NCBI GenBank assembly: GCA_007116605.1
Contig: SKID01000276.1
Coordinates: 1 to 8,303, forward strand
DNA length: 8,303 nt
DNA from: Tissierellia bacterium
GTDB lineage: Bacteria > Bacillota > Clostridia > Tissierellales > Dethiosulfatibacteraceae
Reading direction: 5' to 3'
The notes under the pieces were generated by a model. That model saw only the letters and a program-made list of their open reading frames with translations. It searched no databases and had not been told where the DNA came from. A program made the translations under genes and the position numbers. Shown in pieces: positions 1 through 5,334 of the stretch. The first letter of the stretch is position 1, and each line of letters opens with the position of its first letter.

Positions 1-495
1 AAAACGGGGCGTGTTTATGGTGACTTAATGGCCATGTTAACCGTGATGAAAGGCACACCATTAGCCTATAACAAAGATTTCCAAGAAGATAAAGAACCTT
101 TATTTGACAGTTTGGATACACTTAAAAAATGCCTGGTTATTTTTTCAAAAATGCTTGAACATACAACATTTAAAGTAGATGCAATACGAAAGCATATGGC
201 AAAAGGATTTCTAGGAGCAACAGATATTGCTGAACACATGGTTCAAAAAGGCATTCCCTTTAGACAAGCCCACGAACTAGTCGGTAAAATGGTTAAATAC
301 TGTGAAATAAATGAAAAACAGCTAGAAGAGTTGACAGAAGAAGAGTTAAAAACCGTTGATCATCAAATAACTATTCAGCTCATTCCTGATATTTCTCCAG
401 AAGCCTGTGTGAATAGGCGATTATCATTTGGAGGAACTGCTATTAAAGAGGTAGAAAGACAAATACAAGCTGCTAAAGACTTTTTATGCATTTAA
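1..495 (+). CDS. argH: Argininosuccinate lyase, C-terminal part (5' truncated by window edge)
   Basis: This enzyme splits argininosuccinate into arginine and fumarate, the last step of arginine biosynthesis in the cytoplasm. The reading frame is open from base 1, and the residues before the first internal Met (KTGRVYGDLMAM) belong to the protein, so the gene starts outside the window. About 164 residues are visible, compared with roughly 460 for the whole family. Family marks seen are GRVYGDLMAMLTVMKG followed by PLAYNKDFQEDKE, a well-conserved block of ArgH, and a C-terminal VNRRLSFGGTA segment matching the usual ArgH end, where a Gly-Gly-Thr precedes the last helix. The signature loop with the catalytic serine lies upstream and cannot be checked. 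The gene ends in TAA at 493-495, with hairpins shortly after. It is probably the last gene of an arginine operon and unrelated to the genes downstream. Identification is very secure. Confidence 0.95.
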   Translation, partial: KTGRVYGDLMAMLTVMKGTPLAYNKDFQEDKEPLFDSLDTLKKCLVIFSKMLEHTTFKVDAIRKHMAKGFLGATDIAEHMVQKGIPFRQAHELVGKMVKYCEINEKQLEELTEEELKTVDHQITIQLIPDISPEACVNRRLSFGGTAIKEVERQIQAAKDFLCI

Positions 496-504
496 ATCAC
501 AAGC

Positions 505-530
505 TAGTGCTGCCATGATGGGTAGCGCTA
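505..530 (+). other. Hairpin just downstream of argH
   Basis: A 10-base-pair stem (505-514 with 521-530, two G-U pairs) closes a 6-base loop, starting 9 bases after the argH stop. The bases after it (CTATAATTGA) are not a T-tract, so it is not a canonical intrinsic terminator. It may protect the 3' end of the argH message or act together with the next inverted repeat. Confidence 0.5.
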
Positions 531-553
531 CTATAATTGACAGCGCAAATATT

Positions 554-610
554 AAGGACTCTTGGATTCAAATGCCGTTTTTACGACATCTGAACCCAAG
601 AGTCCTTTTG
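554..610 (+). terminator. Possible argH terminator: 17-bp inverted repeat followed by TTTT
   Basis: Bases 554-570 pair with 591-607 over 17 positions with one mismatch, leaving a 20-base loop. The right arm runs into CCTTTTG, a short T-run. The stem is strong but the loop is long and the T-tract weak, so termination is only plausible. The right arm also lies inside a direct repeat whose second copy at 808-892 carries a similar but more decayed inverted repeat, so it may be part of a repeat element instead. Confidence 0.4.
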
Positions 611-670
611 ATAACTCGCCCATGATGCAACCCTTTTCTTCCTTTCACTTTAGTAAAAAAGCATAAAACA
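568..670 (+). repeat. Diverged direct repeat, copy 1
   Basis: Aligned without gaps at an offset of exactly 222 bases to 790-892. The core 586-670 matches 808-892 at 69 of 85 positions by my hand count, and the similarity continues more weakly to 568. It includes the first copy of the 29-base module (614-642) and ends in the word CATAAAACA. The lack of indels suggests a duplication that later diverged by substitution. Confidence 0.75.
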
Positions 671-714
671 GGTTCTCGCTGATTCGTATCAAGGATAAAA
701 CACGTATCTCCGAT

Positions 715-768
715 GACTCTACAGTTCAAGATTCCACTTTCTAAGTGGAAGGATAGCCCTGTAGAGTC
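715..768 (+). other. Nested hairpin between the two direct repeats
   Basis: A perfect 10-bp outer stem (GACTCTACAG at 715-724 with CTGTAGAGTC at 759-768) encloses a perfect 8-bp inner hairpin (TTCCACTT at 732-739 with AAGTGGAA at 743-750, 3-base loop). Internal loops of 7 and 8 bases separate the two stems. No T-tract follows, so it is not a simple terminator. It could be a structured RNA element or the tip of a palindromic repeat. No known RNA family is recognised. Confidence 0.6.
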
Positions 769-789
769 CCTGGATAACGGTCTCTAAGG

Positions 790-892
790 TCAGCTGCTGT
801 TTACACAACATCTGAACCTAAGAGTCCTGTTGACGAGTCGCGCATTATGTGGCCCTTTGCTTCCTTTTCTTTTAGTTAAAAAGGATAAAACA
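790..892 (+). repeat. Diverged direct repeat, copy 2
   Basis: Second copy of the repeat at 568-670, same length and no gaps. It contains the second 29-base module (836-864). The third module (901-929) follows only 65 bases later, outside the aligned repeat, which shows that the region grew by more than one duplication event. The end of this copy, AGGATAAAACA (882-892), is also the left arm of the long inverted repeat that follows. Confidence 0.75.
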
Positions 893-990
893 TGCATCTA
901 AGTCGCGCATTACGTGATCCTTTGCTTCATTGAAATCTTAAAAAAGCAAAGGGTCTAAGTATTAAGCAGGGAAGATGCTGTTTTATCCTA
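881..990 (+). repeat. Long nested inverted repeat
   Basis: The outer arms are 882-899 (AGGATAAAACATGCATCT) and 973-989 (AGATGCTGTTTTATCCT), complementary with a single one-base gap. Inside them 917-927 pairs with 944-954 over 11 positions (one G-U), leaving a 16-base loop. The same right inner arm could instead pair with 851-862, so two folds compete. The right half runs into the 46-base tandem repeat. As RNA this would make a cruciform-like structure upstream of guaD. Confidence 0.6.
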
Positions 991-1069
991 CACAAAGGGT
1001 CTAAATACTAAGCAGCGAGGATATGGTTTTATCCTCCACAAAGGATCTAAATACTAAGCAAGGAAGCAA
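947..1069 (+). repeat. 46-base tandem repeat, about 2.5 copies
   Basis: Copies begin at 947, 993 and 1039, each with CAAAGG followed by a TCTAA-TA-TAAGCA block. Copies 1 and 2 match at 38 of 46 positions by hand count. Copy 3 is similar only over its first half and then diverges. Copy 2 contains a small perfect hairpin (GAGGAT at 1017-1022 with ATCCTC at 1031-1036), and the copy 3 word ATACTAAGCA (1051-1060) is perfectly complementary to TGCTTAGTAT at 1079-1088. Too few, too diverged and without spacers for a CRISPR array. Confidence 0.8.
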
Positions 1070-1150
1070 ATGTTTCAATGCTTAGTATATCATAAAAGGT
1101 AGCGCCAATAAGAAAATGAAATAGGACCCACATCACTAGGAGGTGAGAAC

Positions 1151-1615
1151 ATGAATCCTTACATGAAAATAGCAGTAGAAGAAGCTTTAAAAGGAATTGC
1201 CAACAAAGAAGGAGGCCCTTTTGGGGCTGTCGTCGTATGTAATGGCGAAATTGTATCCAAAGGCAATAACCAAGTCATTATGACCCATGACCCAACAGCC
1301 CATGCAGAAGTGGTGGCCATCAGAAGAGCTTCAGAAAAACTAGGCAGATTTGATTTGTCTGATTGTGAGATTTACTCCACATGCGAGCCCTGTCCCATGT
1401 GTTATAGTGCCATTCATTGGGCGAAAATTCCTGTTTTATATTATGGGGCAACAAGAGACGATGCTGAAAAGGCAGGTTTTGATGATAAGTATTTATACGA
1501 TGTACTCCAAGGTAAAACAAAAGACGGCCGGTTAAATATGAAGCAAATCGAAAGAGACCTTTGTATAGAACCATTTAAACAATATGAAGAAGATGCCAAT
1601 AAACAGTTATATTAA
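1151..1615 (+). CDS. guaD: Guanine deaminase, Bacillus GuaD type (cytidine deaminase-like fold)
   Basis: Predicted to convert guanine to xanthine plus ammonia in purine salvage and catabolism. The 154-residue protein has the zinc-binding deaminase signature: His51-Ala-Glu53 (HAE, Glu53 being the proton shuttle) and Pro-Cys81-Pro-Met-Cys84 (PCxxC), with His51, Cys81 and Cys84 as zinc ligands. The block DPTAHAEVVAIR, the GFDD segment (Asp112) and a terminal tyrosine (Tyr154) match B. subtilis GuaD (156 aa), where the equivalent Asp and the last Tyr help recognise the base in a domain-swapped dimer. This makes guanine a better guess than cytosine or tRNA adenosine as substrate. A strong AGGAGGTGA at 1138-1146 sets the ATG start. 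The rudS-like gene follows 18 bases after its stop, so the two are probably co-transcribed. A related nucleobase deaminase with another substrate cannot be excluded. Confidence 0.9.
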   Translation: MNPYMKIAVEEALKGIANKEGGPFGAVVVCNGEIVSKGNNQVIMTHDPTAHAEVVAIRRASEKLGRFDLSDCEIYSTCEPCPMCYSAIHWAKIPVLYYGATRDDAEKAGFDDKYLYDVLQGKTKDGRLNMKQIERDLCIEPFKQYEEDANKQLY

Positions 1616-1633
1616 GATATGAAGGAGATTATG

Positions 1634-2608
1634 ATGATATTTGAGAGACCCAACTTATTTATTAGTAAATGTTTAGAACATGGCCATTGTCGATACGATG
1701 GTTCCCAGATTGTAAGCCCAGAAGTGAAAAGATTTATGCCCTATGTAAACTTTATTTATGCTTGCCCTGAAATGGATATTGGCTTACCTTCACCTAGACA
1801 AGCTATTCGAAAAATTATGAACGAAGAAAATCAAGAACGTTTAGTGTATTCTATGACAGGAGAAGATGTCACAGATGACATGAACAGCTATATTGAGAAA
1901 AAATTAGAAGAACTCAAAACACTAGCCCTGGATGGTATGATTCTTAAGAGTCGTTCTCCTTCATGTGGATTTAAAGAAGTTAAAATGTACAAAAGTCATG
2001 GTAAGACCCAAGCCATATCCAATAAATCGAGAGGTTTTTTTGGTGGAGCAATGATAGACCATTTTCCAGAATTAATGATTGAAGATGAGGGAAGGTTATC
2101 AAATTTTAATATTAGAGAACATTTTTTGACTAATGTATTCACAAAAGCTTCTTACAAAAAAGTGAAAAACACAGCTAAAATGAAAGATTTAGTCCAGTTT
2201 CACAGTCATAACAAATACCTGATGATGGCGTATAACCAAACACAATTAAAGACGTTGGGGAAATTAGTAGCAAATCATGAAAAGCATGCAATAGGTCATG
2301 TCTTAGAACTTTACGAAGAGCATTTAACCTTATTACTCAAAACCACACCTCAACCCAAAAGAGTGGTTAACGTGATTATGCATCTATTAGGATATTTTTC
2401 TAAAAACTTGTCAGCTCAAGAAAAAGCCTATTTTTTAGATCTACTAGAACAATACAGCCAACAAAGAATTCCAGTATCTGCATTAATGAGTGTCTTAAAA
2501 TCATGGGCCATTCGGTTTAACAATGAATATTTACTGGAACAGACTATTTTTGAACCTTATCCAAAAGAATTAATCACCGTTTCGGACTCAGGAAAAGGTA
2601 GAATATGA
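1634..2608 (+). CDS. rudS: RudS-like tRNA 4-thiouridine desulfidase (TudS/DUF523 + DUF1722)
   Basis: A 324-residue, two-domain protein. Residues 6-145 are a TudS/DUF523 domain: Cys13 in SKCLEHGHCRYDG (also Cys19), Cys44 in ACPE, and Cys111 in SRSPSCG. In characterised TudS proteins three such cysteines hold a [4Fe-4S] cluster that removes sulfur from thiouracil. Residues from about 180 to 300 are DUF1722 (YbgA-like), opening with KDLVQFHSHNKYLMMAY. The same fusion, RudS, is reported to turn 4-thiouridine in tRNA back into uridine, so I infer that role. The first in-frame ATG (1619) precedes the GAAGGAGA at 1621-1628, and the next (1631) is only 3 bases after GGAG, so I chose 1634, which leaves 6. 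Two histidines I expect in the DUF1722 motif are replaced by Asn and Tyr. The gene sits 18 bases after guaD, which suggests a shared nucleobase or RNA-turnover context. Domain assignment is firm; substrate is inferred. Confidence 0.85.
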   Translation: MIFERPNLFISKCLEHGHCRYDGSQIVSPEVKRFMPYVNFIYACPEMDIGLPSPRQAIRKIMNEENQERLVYSMTGEDVTDDMNSYIEKKLEELKTLALDGMILKSRSPSCGFKEVKMYKSHGKTQAISNKSRGFFGGAMIDHFPELMIEDEGRLSNFNIREHFLTNVFTKASYKKVKNTAKMKDLVQFHSHNKYLMMAYNQTQLKTLGKLVANHEKHAIGHVLELYEEHLTLLLKTTPQPKRVVNVIMHLLGYFSKNLSAQEKAYFLDLLEQYSQQRIPVSALMSVLKSWAIRFNNEYLLEQTIFEPYPKELITVSDSGKGRI

Positions 2609-2614
2609 TATAAT
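2606..2614 (+). promoter_or_regulatory. Possible extended -10 promoter for the namA-activator pair
   Basis: TGATATAAT is a perfect extended -10 element (TGn plus TATAAT at 2609-2614), overlapping the rudS stop codon TGA. No good -35 lies upstream, which extended -10 promoters can tolerate. Transcription would begin near 2621, giving a leader of about 22 bases before the namA start. This would allow the redox enzyme and the sigma-54 activator to be expressed separately from guaD-rudS. The AT-rich context makes chance occurrence possible. Confidence 0.4.
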
Positions 2615-2642
2615 AAATAAGACAGTATTGAAGGAGGTTACT

Positions 2643-3665
2643 ATGAGTAAGATTTTTGAACAATATCAAATTAAAGATTTGACCATCAAAAACAGAATTG
2701 CCATGCCACCTATGTGTATGTATTCAGCGGATAATGCAGGGTATGTACAAGGTTTTCATCGTGTTCATTATGCTGCGAGAGCATTAGGTGGTGTAGGTTT
2801 AATCATATTAGAGGCAACAGCTATAGAGCCTAAGGGTAGAATATCTGATAGAGATTTAGGCATCTGGGATGATAGCCATATTGAAGGATTAAAAAGTTTA
2901 GTAGATATCTGTCACGAGTATGGTGCGAAAGTGGGCATCCAATTGGCACATGCAGGTAGAAAGTCAACAGTAGATTACATGGAATGTCTTGCGCCTAGTC
3001 CCATAGCTTTTAGTGACCGTATGCAGAAACCAAGAGAAATGACAAAAGAGGACATCAAGGATGTGGTGGATAAATTTGGAAAATCTGCAAAACGAGCTTT
3101 AGAAGCTGGTTTTGATATGATTGAAATACATGGTGCTCATGGTTATCTAATCAATGAATTTCTTTCACCCTTAGTTAACCACAGACAAGATGAATATGGT
3201 GGCAGTTTAGAAAATCGTAGTCGATTTTTAAAGGAAGTTACACAAGAAGTAAGGAAAGTATGGCCTTTAGAAAAACCACTGCAACTTCGTATTTCCGCTC
3301 ATGAATATGTAGAAGGTGGAAATGAAGCGCTAGATTTAGCAGACATTATAAATGCAGTGAAAGATGAAGGCATTGATATGGTTAATGTAAGCACAGGTGG
3401 TGTGGTACTTTGTGATATGAATGTATATCCTGGGTACCAAGTAAAGCATGCAGAAATTATTCGAGATAAAACGGGATTGCCTGTGATGGCCGGAGGACTA
3501 TTGACATCCCCGCTAATGGTAGATGAGATATTAAATAATCATAGGGCTGAAATGGTTTATTTGGGGAGAGAACTTCTTAGAAATCCTCATTGGGTATACG
3601 ATGCAGGCATTATGCTAAAAGAAGATTTAAATCCACCGATTCAGTACGAAAGAGCTTACCGATAA
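2643..3665 (+). CDS. namA: NADPH-dependent flavin oxidoreductase, Old Yellow Enzyme family (YqjM/NamA type)
   Basis: Cytoplasmic FMN enzyme expected to reduce activated C=C double bonds of enals, enones or related electrophiles with NAD(P)H. The 340-residue length matches B. subtilis YqjM (338). Visible hallmarks of the YqjM (thermophilic-like) class are Cys25 and Tyr27 in PMCMYS, the HAGRK loop (Lys107), the substrate-binding pair His163/His166 with Tyr168 in EIHGAHGYL, the SPLVNHRQDEYGGS block, and a C-terminal YERAYR whose Arg337 corresponds to the YqjM arginine finger reaching into the partner subunit. AAGGAGG at 2631-2637 fixes the ATG at 2643. An upstream TTG at 2628 would put the ribosome site inside the gene. 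It has no Fe-S or second NAD(P)-binding extension, so it is not a 2,4-dienoyl-CoA reductase-type fusion. The sigma-54 activator starts 17 bases later. The physiological substrate is unknown. Confidence 0.9.
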   Translation: MSKIFEQYQIKDLTIKNRIAMPPMCMYSADNAGYVQGFHRVHYAARALGGVGLIILEATAIEPKGRISDRDLGIWDDSHIEGLKSLVDICHEYGAKVGIQLAHAGRKSTVDYMECLAPSPIAFSDRMQKPREMTKEDIKDVVDKFGKSAKRALEAGFDMIEIHGAHGYLINEFLSPLVNHRQDEYGGSLENRSRFLKEVTQEVRKVWPLEKPLQLRISAHEYVEGGNEALDLADIINAVKDEGIDMVNVSTGGVVLCDMNVYPGYQVKHAEIIRDKTGLPVMAGGLLTSPLMVDEILNNHRAEMVYLGRELLRNPHWVYDAGIMLKEDLNPPIQYERAYR

Positions 3666-3682
3666 CAAAAGGGGGTATTGTG

Positions 3683-5119
3683 ATGGTCTATAATGAACAT
3701 GAGTTACTAGAATTATATAAAGCAATTTTTGAACACTCCTATAATTGGCTCGTAGTAACAGATAAAGATGGCATCATTATGCTAATGAACAAACCTTATT
3801 GTGATTTTATCGGTATTGATCAAGAAAATGCTATTGGTAAACATGTGACAGAAGTCATTGAAAATACAAGAATGCATATTGTTGCTAAAACAGGGCAAAG
3901 AGAAATTGGTCAAGTTCAAAAAATTAAAGGGAATCAAATGATAGCCGATAGAATTCCCATCTATCGAAATGGGGAACTCATTGGTGTGATGGGATCAGTT
4001 GTATTTAAAGATATTGCTGATTTAGACTCATATGTCAAAAAAGTAGCATTAATGGAGCAAGAACTCGATTATTATAAAAAAGAATTGAAGAAAGCACGGG
4101 GGATTGAGCATACTTTTGATAAAATTATAGGGATAAGTGAAGCATTAGTAGAAATTAAGGAAATGGCAATGAAAGTTTCCAAGAGTAAATCTAGTGTCCT
4201 GATTTTAGGTGAAAGTGGTACCGGAAAAGAACTCTATGCCAATGCCATTCATAATGCTAGTGTGAGAAGAGAATATGATATGGTTAAGGTCAATTGTGCT
4301 AGCATACCACCAAATTTACTAGAATCAGAACTCTTTGGCTATGAAGCAGGGGCTTTTACTGGCGCTAGAAAAGAAGGAAAACTAGGTAAGTTTGAAATTG
4401 CCCATAAAAGCACGATTTTTTTAGATGAAATTGGAGACCTTCCTTTGGAGATGCAAGCTAAATTATTACGAGTGCTACAAGAAAAAGAAATTGAAAAAGT
4501 AGGGAGTACAGAAACCAAAAAAATTGATGTGAGAGTCATTGCGGCTACCAATAGAGACCTAGATGAGATGATTCGCCAAAAAACATTTAGACAAGACTTG
4601 TATTATCGCTTAAATATATTCAAGATAGAAATTCCTCCTCTTAGAAAGCGAAAAGAAGACATTCCTTTGTTAGCGGATGTTTTAATGAAAAAAATAGCTA
4701 AAGAAATGGATCGCTTTGTCACAGGGTTTGATGATGAAGCAATGGAGCTTATTCTAAAATACCCATGGCCTGGTAATGTGAGAGAGTTAGAAAATGTTAT
4801 CGAAAGAGCCATAAACCTTGTTGGAAAAGAAGCATGGATTACTAAATACCACTTGCCCTATCATATTCGTGAGCAAAAGTCTTCTGATTTAGGACTGATT
4901 CCAGGGGAAAGTCTCAAAGATATGGTTGCTCAGTTAGAAATTAAAGAGATTAATAACGCCCTTGCTTTAAGTGGGGGGAATAAGATTAATGCGGCAAAAA
5001 TTTTAGGGATTAGTCGCACTAGCCTATATGAAAAAATGGGACGCTATAACCTTGATCTAGAAACTGTACGGAAAAATGACAATGTACGGAAAAATGACAC
5101 GACTTCGATACATTTTTGA
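3683..5119 (+). CDS. PAS-domain sigma-54-dependent transcriptional activator (enhancer-binding protein)
   Basis: A 478-residue cytoplasmic activator. Residues 10-112 form a PAS sensor domain (NWLVVTDKDGIIMLMN opening) and 113-138 a charged, probably coiled-coil linker. Residues 145-375 are a complete AAA+ sigma-54 interaction module: Walker A GESGTGKE (176-183), GAFTGA (223-228) that contacts sigma-54, Walker B TIFLDE (Asp248/Glu249), and FRQDLYYRLN with the arginine-finger region. A Fis-type helix-turn-helix lies near 425-458 (NKINAAKILGISRTSLYEKM). There is no phosphoreceiver domain, so control is probably by a ligand or signal at the PAS domain. The start is the ATG at 3683, 7 bases after AAAAGGGGG (3667-3675); a longer frame upstream runs inside namA. 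The polar tail repeats VRKNDNVRKND because its DNA carries a tandem 17-mer. The next operon has a -24/-12 promoter, so this protein very probably controls it. Confidence 0.93.
   Translation: MVYNEHELLELYKAIFEHSYNWLVVTDKDGIIMLMNKPYCDFIGIDQENAIGKHVTEVIENTRMHIVAKTGQREIGQVQKIKGNQMIADRIPIYRNGELIGVMGSVVFKDIADLDSYVKKVALMEQELDYYKKELKKARGIEHTFDKIIGISEALVEIKEMAMKVSKSKSSVLILGESGTGKELYANAIHNASVRREYDMVKVNCASIPPNLLESELFGYEAGAFTGARKEGKLGKFEIAHKSTIFLDEIGDLPLEMQAKLLRVLQEKEIEKVGSTETKKIDVRVIAATNRDLDEMIRQKTFRQDLYYRLNIFKIEIPPLRKRKEDIPLLADVLMKKIAKEMDRFVTGFDDEAMELILKYPWPGNVRELENVIERAINLVGKEAWITKYHLPYHIREQKSSDLGLIPGESLKDMVAQLEIKEINNALALSGGNKINAAKILGISRTSLYEKMGRYNLDLETVRKNDNVRKNDTTSIHF
5065..5081 (+). promoter_or_regulatory. 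Candidate enhancer (UAS) site 1, inside the activator coding sequence
   Basis: TGTACGGAAAAATGACA, a 17-base TGT-N11-ACA motif with partial dyad symmetry. It repeats identically 18 bases later. Its centre lies about 264 bases upstream of the predicted sigma-54 start point, a usual enhancer distance. It encodes part of the activator's C-terminal tail beyond the helix-turn-helix. Binding by the activator is inferred. Confidence 0.5.
5083..5099 (+). promoter_or_regulatory. Candidate enhancer (UAS) site 2, identical tandem copy
   Basis: Identical to the 17-mer at 5065-5081 with a one-base gap, giving an 18-base period (exactly six codons). Tandem sites are typical for sigma-54 activators, which bind as dimers and assemble into hexamers. 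The centre lies about 246 bases upstream of the predicted start point. Confidence 0.5.
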
Positions 5120-5142
5120 CAAGCCCCGAAAACCTTGCATTT

Positions 5143-5174
5143 AAACCACTAGGATAACCTTTTCCTATTGGTTT
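5143..5174 (+). other. Hairpin after the activator gene
   Basis: Bases 5143-5154 pair with 5163-5174 over 12 positions with one C-T mismatch and an 8-base loop. A smaller competing hairpin, GTTTC (5171-5175) with GAAAC (5182-5186), overlaps its right arm. No T-tract follows. It could be a binding palindrome or part of the mRNA 3' end; the role is unknown. Confidence 0.35.
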
Positions 5175-5186
5175 CTGAAAAGAAAC

Positions 5187-5203
5187 TGTCAGAATTCCAT
5201 ACA
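5187..5203 (-). promoter_or_regulatory. Candidate enhancer site 3, inverted and diverged copy
   Basis: On the + strand TGTCAGAATTCCATACA; its reverse complement, TGTATGGAATTCTGACA, matches the tandem 17-mer at 13 of 17 positions, including both outer blocks. Its centre lies about 142 bases upstream of the sigma-54 start point. It supports reading the 17-mer as a protein-binding site rather than a coding coincidence. Confidence 0.4.
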
Positions 5204-5260
5204 AAAATAACAATTTCATTAAGGTATATAATAAATAAAAGAAAGGAAAAAACCCTTGTA

Positions 5261-5296
5261 AGCCCTTGAATTATTGGATTTAAGGGCTTTTTGTTT
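5261..5296 (+). terminator. Intrinsic terminator of the activator transcript
   Basis: A 10-bp stem (AGCCCTTGAA at 5261-5270 with TTTAAGGGCT at 5279-5288, one G-U pair), an 8-base loop and the T-rich tail TTTTTGTTT at 5288-5296. It ends the namA-activator message and insulates it from the CoA-transferase promoter, which begins 15 bases further on. Confidence 0.85.
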
Positions 5297-5310
5297 GGGA
5301 TTTTAAAACT

Positions 5311-5326
5311 TGGCATGATACTTGCT
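5311..5326 (+). promoter_or_regulatory. Sigma-54 (-24/-12) promoter of the CoA-transferase operon
   Basis: TGGCATGATACTTGCT matches the consensus TGGCAC-N5-TTGC(A/T) at every informative base except one (C to T). The GG (5312-5313) and GC (5324-5325) elements have the required spacing. Transcription should start near 5337, leaving a leader of about 39 bases. An adjacent sigma-54 activator gene strongly supports the call. Confidence 0.92.
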
Positions 5327-5334
5327 TTATTATA

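Larger units (their letters stand above)
496..1150. other. Repeat- and hairpin-rich intergenic region without a gene
   Basis: No convincing open reading frame, tRNA or known riboswitch core is visible in these 655 bases. The stretch holds a hairpin right after argH, a terminator-like inverted repeat, two diverged copies of a roughly 100-base direct repeat set exactly 222 bases apart, an isolated nested hairpin, a long inverted repeat, and a 46-base tandem repeat. A 29-base module (AGTCGCGCATTA... ending CCTTTGCTTC) occurs three times, at 614-642, 836-864 and 901-929. The last 60 bases lead into the guaD ribosome binding site. It resembles a decayed non-autonomous repeat family or structured RNA rather than coding DNA. 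No clear sigma-A promoter for guaD was found. Confidence 0.7.

Noticed and set aside
537..565. TTGACA at 537-542 as a -35 box downstream of argH
   Set aside because: No -10-like hexamer at 16-18 bases spacing and no gene begins nearby.
1017..1036. GGATATGG upstream of a guanine deaminase gene, recalling the purine riboswitch core
   Set aside because: The other conserved core bases (such as the TTTCTACC segment) and the three-way junction are absent. The word is part of a 6-bp hairpin inside the 46-base repeat.
947..1069. Short tandem repeats that might be a small CRISPR array
   Set aside because: The units abut with no unique spacers, differ at many positions, number only about 2.5, and no cas gene is present.
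521..1106. GGTAGCGC at 521-528 and again at 1098-1105 as a target-site duplication around an inserted element
   Set aside because: Eight bases only. The first copy is already used in a hairpin, and the repeat boundaries do not coincide with these words.
1320..1574. Reading frames on the opposite strand within guaD and within other genes
   Set aside because: They lie entirely under well-identified genes, lack ribosome binding sites and resemble no family.
3590..3682. Longer start for the sigma-54 activator overlapping namA
   Set aside because: The extra residues are namA sequence read in another frame. The ATG at 3683 has a well-placed ribosome binding site and gives a standard PAS start.
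5111..5140. Second -24/-12 promoter ending in TTGCA at 5135-5139
   Set aside because: The position where GG should be is CC, so the essential -24 element is missing.
5225..5240. TATAAT at 5227-5232 as a promoter for the CoA-transferase gene
   Set aside because: No -35 or extended -10 is present, and a strong intrinsic terminator follows 30 bases downstream.
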